From DASQFQ01 sp963730115 (GTDB taxonomy: Bacteria > Actinomycetota > Thermoleophilia > Solirubrobacterales > Solirubrobacteraceae), in NCBI GenBank assembly GCA_963730115.1, contig CAVSQM010000004.1, positions 930,001-994,000 of the forward strand: a stretch of 64,000 bases of DNA. The letters are read 5' to 3'. Positions 61,501-64,000 of the stretch are shown piece by piece (position 1 is the first letter of the stretch; each line of letters opens with the position of its first letter). The translations under genes were made by a program, and so were the position numbers. The notes under the pieces were generated by a model. That model had not been told where the DNA came from and did no database searches. It was given only the letters and a program-made list of their open reading frames with translations.

Positions 61501-62020
61501 GCCGGCCGGCCGCCAGGTCGGCCTCGATGCGGACCTCGACCGCCGCCAGCCGCTGCTCTTCGAGACGTGCGATCTCAGCGGGGGCGAACGGAGCCCATGA
61601 AAGCTCAGCAAGCGGCGACCCACGCCACAGCGCGAGGCCCTCGCGAAACACCCCGGCCGCCGCATCCGCATGCCCCGCCGCCAGCTCGCGGCGGCCTCGT
61701 TCGATCAGTCGCTCGAACCGCTCGGCATCCAGCTCGCCCTCGTGCACACGAATGCGGTAGCCGGCGGGAGCGGTCGTGAGCAACTCCGGGTCGCCCAGCG
61801 CCTTTCGCAGCCGCGAGACGTGAACTTGGATCGTCTTCACCGAGCCGTGGGGCGCGTCCTCCCCCCACAGCCCGGCAGCCAGCCGCTCCGGGCTCACGGG
61901 CTCGTTGGGACGAAGCAGCAGCATGGCGAGCAGCGCTCGCGGCTTCCCGCCGCCGAGCGCAACCGGACCGGCTTCCCTGCGGACCACGAGCGGTCCGAGG
62001 ATCCCGAACTCGATTTTCAC
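58490..62020 (-). CDS. SARP/AfsR-like regulator: winged helix, BTAD, ATPase and TPR-like repeats
   Basis: A 1176-residue regulator: OmpR-type winged helix (1-95, IQVHVSRLRKALGDPELL), bacterial transcriptional activator domain (about 100-245, LHAHLMLALYRAGRQADALDAY), an STAND-type ATPase with Walker A GDAGIGKT at about 297-304 and IVIVLDDLQAAD as Walker B, then a long helical-repeat C terminus. Such proteins activate secondary-metabolite or stress genes. GTG 62020 begins the winged helix, with TAGGGT 10 nt upstream. Its 3' end overlaps the convergent GMC gene by 22 bp. Confidence 0.87.
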   Translation of the reverse strand: MKIEFGILGPLVVRREAGPVALGGGKPRALLAMLLLRPNEPVSPERLAAGLWGEDAPHGSVKTIQVHVSRLRKALGDPELLTTAPAGYRIRVHEGELDAERFERLIERGRRELAAGHADAAAGVFREGLALWRGSPLAELSWAPFAPAEIARLEEQRLAAVEVRIEADLAAGRHSELIAELQQFVTVHPMRERLHAHLMLALYRAGRQADALDAYRQARDALAEQLGIEPTSELRDLERAILMQDPALAAPPRIAAPLPEPTVKARGRAPFVGRSAERDELLAALAQARSGQGALFLVAGDAGIGKTRLAEAVAEAATDHGDTVLWGGAWQAGGAPAYWPWAQVIRELVQQRPAQEMVEDLGFGAPYVAHVAPELVQRLPGFVERPVPLESEAERFTAFDATTSFLCGAAARRPIVIVLDDLQAADVATVRLLEFLAGRIHRARILAIGTSRLSAARHDSELTLALADLGKVAQRLVLGGLSRSELHELVAAQGREPSPTLVDHVHAVTEGNPLFADELMRLLVAEGTLTAGPAATSGRLRIPQGVRHTIRRRLDPLPADVARTLAAAAVVGPEFSLETLSLVVQEERVALLGQLDEAAAARLVDEVPGVLGRYRFAHGLIRETLYDDLPAQDRVALHAAIGEALVTLYGDRPDAPLSELAHHFLQAAPAGDAARAADYAARAGEHALKSMAWEQAIALFDDALTALDLRLDNPGRRGAVLLSKGRAEMRAGRHDAGRATLAEAAGIGRRLGDEAFLAQAALASAPPGLATALADEQHLIPLLEEALERLPASDGDLRARLLARLAAALYWSAPAERRESLALEAIAMARRLGDPATLALVLSDAHLATWDPDSPERALPWAGEIATLAAKAGNMELAMLAHSWRISLLLAQGELEVVDREMDAYADAAERLHQQRAKAQALFHRCARLLMAGEFDEVEQLFGQTAEYAALLQEDQILGMRLAALAFVMREIQGRLGELEAAVEQFADAQPAMPVWRCGLMCVYLQTGREAELRSQYELLAADGFASLPRDNLWLPSLAFAAEACAHLSDRRGAHILRELLAPYSGQNVVTPGVAYIGPVDRYLALVAVTEGDDDAAAEWFAAARRVAAATGARPTSARLALDQARALRDKDPARSAELAAEAVAEAEAVGLAALAEHARSLAGMDGAGPQISSAA

Positions 62021-62577
62021 CCCACGAGCGACCCTACTCCCACTCAGCAGGCCGCGCCAGGTCCGAGCTTCGGCCCCGCAAACCCCGCGGGAGCCCGGCG
62101 GCTCCTCTCCGGCCCCGACTCCGGCGCGATCGGATGCCCGATTGCCCCTGGTGCGGCGCTTCTGAGCTCTCGCCGCTGCGATGTCCCAGGGCGCCAGCCC
62201 CCTGATCGCGCGGCTAGAGCGTTGTGACGCCGCCGGGCTCGCGGCGCTGGATGAGCATCCAGACCTCACGCACGCCGGCGCCGGAGGGGTCCCGACTGGC
62301 GGACGGCGCTGGATATGGCGCGCGACGAGAGCCATGAGGCCGTCGCCGCAGTGCTCGGCGCGCTCGGGCGCGGCAGCGACGAGTTGGACCCCGGCGACGT
62401 CCTCGGAGCACCCCCCGGCGCCGAGGTCCGTCGAAGAGCCGGAACCGTTCATCGGCGAGCGCAAGCGGCGGAGGGCCTGAGCGTGCACACGCACGACCAG
62501 GCGACGTCGCCGGCGGCCGCGGGGCCCGAAGGGCCGGGCCGGCGGACTTCGTCGACCAGGTCAGGGCTGACCGTTGC
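62021..62577. other. Intergenic stretch between two regulators
   Basis: No gene is supported; a plus-strand frame at 62181-62480 has no family resemblance or ribosome site. It should contain the promoter of the 62020 gene (TAGGGT). Confidence 0.5.
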
Positions 62578-64000
62578 TCAGAGCGCGCGCAGGCGGTAGC
62601 CCACGCCGCGAACCGTCTCCAGCGCGCCGGCGCTCGGCCCGAGCTTGCGGCGCAGCCCCGACACCGCCACGTCGACGACGTTCGAGCCGCCCGTCCACTC
62701 GTAGCCCCAGACGTCCCGCAGCAGCGCGTCGCGCGCGACGACCTGGCCCTCGCGCTCGCGCAGGTACTGGAGGACGTCGAACTCGAGGCGAGACAACCCG
62801 ACGCGCCGGCCGTCGAGCGCCAGCTCGCGCGCGTCGGCGTCCACGACCGAGCCCGTGTCCGGCAGGTCCCGCGCGGCCAGGCCCGAGAGCCAGCCCGCGG
62901 TCGACTCGGGCCCGAGGTCGAGCGCGATCGGGGTGTACGGGGTGCCGTCGATGTCGACGTCGGCGCAGTCCGGCAGCCGAGCAAAGCCGATCGGTGTGAG
63001 CTGGGGGAGCAGCGCGTCGCCCGCGTACGTGTAGACCCGGCGCAACGCGGGCCCGGCCTCCAGGGAGGCGCGCTCCATGTCGCGCAGGAGGGCGGCCAGG
63101 CAGGGTGACGCCGCCGCGCCGGTCGCGTACGCCAGGGCGACGCGGACGAGCAGCACGCGGTGGCCGCGGGGGACGGGATGCGTGCGCAAGTGCCGGCGCC
63201 AGGGCGCGCAGATCGCGTCGCGCGCCAGCAGGCGCTGGGGCACGTCGGCGAGCTCACACAGGACGATGAACGCGACGACCTCGCCGCGGGGGCTACGCGC
63301 GACCCGGAAGGCGCTCGGCACCGCGTCCCACCACTCGCCGAGCAGCGCGAGCTCGCCCGCCGAGACGTGGCGGGCGGCGGTCTCGAAGATTGCGTCCCGG
63401 TCGTCGGGCCGCGCGGTCTCGACCGCGTAGTGCTGCACGCGCGAGGGGAAGAACGCCTCGCGGACCAAAGGCTCCTCGACCAGGTGGATCATGTCGGCGA
63501 GCGACGCCCAGCGGGCCGGGCCGGCGGCGCCGTCGAGCTCGCGGCGGATCTGCCGCCACGCGGCGCCGCGGTACTCGCGCCAGCGCACCGGATCGGTCGC
63601 GCGCAGGAGCGCGGCGACGCACTCGCGGACGGTGTCGTGCACCACCAGGCCTTCGCGGCCGAGCTCCACGAACGGGAGCGCCCGCAGGCGCTCGAAGGCG
63701 TCGGACGGCGAAGCGTCTGGCAGCACGCCGCCCAGCAGCGAGAGCGTCACCCGTCGCAGAACGGACGTGGCGTCCAAGGCCGACCGCGTCGCGGAGTCGA
63801 GCCCGTCGAGCCACAGCGCCGCGAGCTCCTGCACCACGGTCGGCAGGACGGCGTCCTCGGGCGCGTCAGGCCGCTCGCGCACCGCCGAGGCCGCGAGCTG
63901 CAGGGAGAGCGGATGGCCGCGCACGAAGCCGTTGACCCAGGCCGCCTGCTCCTCGTCGAGCCCGGCCTCGCGCAGCACCTCGGCCGCGTCCTCCGCCGCC
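62578..64000 (-). CDS. Large ATPase/winged-helix regulator, 5'-truncated by window edge
   Basis: 474 codons are visible and the frame is open at the right edge. The visible part has an ATPase-lid helical region (VNGFVRGHPLSLQLAASAV), a helical middle, and a C-terminal OmpR-type winged helix: LSRLEFDVLQYLREREGQVV, DALLRDVWGYEWTGGSNVVD, VAVSGLRRKLGPSAGALETV, VRGVGYRLRAL. The DNA-binding domain at the C terminus is opposite to the neighbouring AfsR-like protein, so these are different architectures. Targets unknown. Confidence 0.8.
   Translation of the reverse strand, partial: AAEDAAEVLREAGLDEEQAAWVNGFVRGHPLSLQLAASAVRERPDAPEDAVLPTVVQELAALWLDGLDSATRSALDATSVLRRVTLSLLGGVLPDASPSDAFERLRALPFVELGREGLVVHDTVRECVAALLRATDPVRWREYRGAAWRQIRRELDGAAGPARWASLADMIHLVEEPLVREAFFPSRVQHYAVETARPDDRDAIFETAARHVSAGELALLGEWWDAVPSAFRVARSPRGEVVAFIVLCELADVPQRLLARDAICAPWRRHLRTHPVPRGHRVLLVRVALAYATGAAASPCLAALLRDMERASLEAGPALRRVYTYAGDALLPQLTPIGFARLPDCADVDIDGTPYTPIALDLGPESTAGWLSGLAARDLPDTGSVVDADARELALDGRRVGLSRLEFDVLQYLREREGQVVARDALLRDVWGYEWTGGSNVVDVAVSGLRRKLGPSAGALETVRGVGYRLRAL

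Noticed and set aside
62181..62480. Possible small plus-strand gene between the two large regulators
   Set aside because: No ribosome site or -10, no recognisable sequence, and typical shadow composition.

Overview
The window is GC-rich bacterial DNA with frequent GTG starts, 4-nt ATGA/GTGA gene overlaps, Tat and lipoprotein signals, and actinobacterial TANNNT -10 boxes lying 6-8 nt before many start codons (leaderless mRNAs). Gene content (glucuronyl C5-epimerase-like proteins, GMC oxidoreductases, ECF sigma factor with a fused zinc-finger tail, BTAD/AAA regulators, IdeR-like operators) fits an actinobacterium of the Thermoleophilia/Solirubrobacterales type. That placement is inferred, not proven.

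Core segment 1-34 kb. Cell-envelope and catabolic genes come first: M28 peptidase, FkbM methyltransferase, GH3 hydrolase, a C5-epimerase-like/psuG/psuK operon, a secreted glycosidase-like protein with a frameshift, an ECF sigma factor, GMC oxidase, an orphan DppB-like permease, an EamA exporter, a cupin, dehydrogenases and an SDR. From 16.5 to 25.4 kb lies an iron-uptake regulon: two divergent siderophore-binding lipoproteins, two FecCD permeases, the ATPase, and two siderophore-interacting flavoproteins, controlled by three near-identical 14-bp palindromes. Then come a secreted trypsin-like protease, a hydrolase apparently starting at CTG, two ArsR+SRPBCC modules, an MMPL exporter, a TetR/DUF2867 divergent pair, a GDPD and a second FkbM methyltransferase.

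Mobile segment 34-52.8 kb. A tRNA cluster (Arg-ACG and Ser-GCT on -, Ser-UGA on +) has been hit from both sides. Leftwards, a 49-bp copy of the tRNA-Arg 3' end at 35558 marks a 14.8-kb island ending at the tyrosine integrase beside the tRNA; a decayed third copy at 34054 delimits a 1.5-kb tandem segment carrying two small secreted proteins. Rightwards, a 29-bp copy of the tRNA-Ser(UGA) 3' end at 52757 delimits a 2.1-kb segment with a collagen-like protein. The island carries cupins, MerR and TetR regulators, an SDR, a rhodanese plus a DsrE-like protein with an in-frame UGA at a CxxC position and a SECIS-like hairpin (candidate selenoprotein), an IS481-family element with its 6-bp target duplication, an RTX-like protein, a SemiSWEET, and many decayed genes.

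Right core segment 52.8-64 kb: two alpha/beta hydrolases, small membrane or unknown proteins, a membrane-domain/GMC-oxidoreductase fusion, and two large ATPase/winged-helix regulators, the last cut by the window edge.
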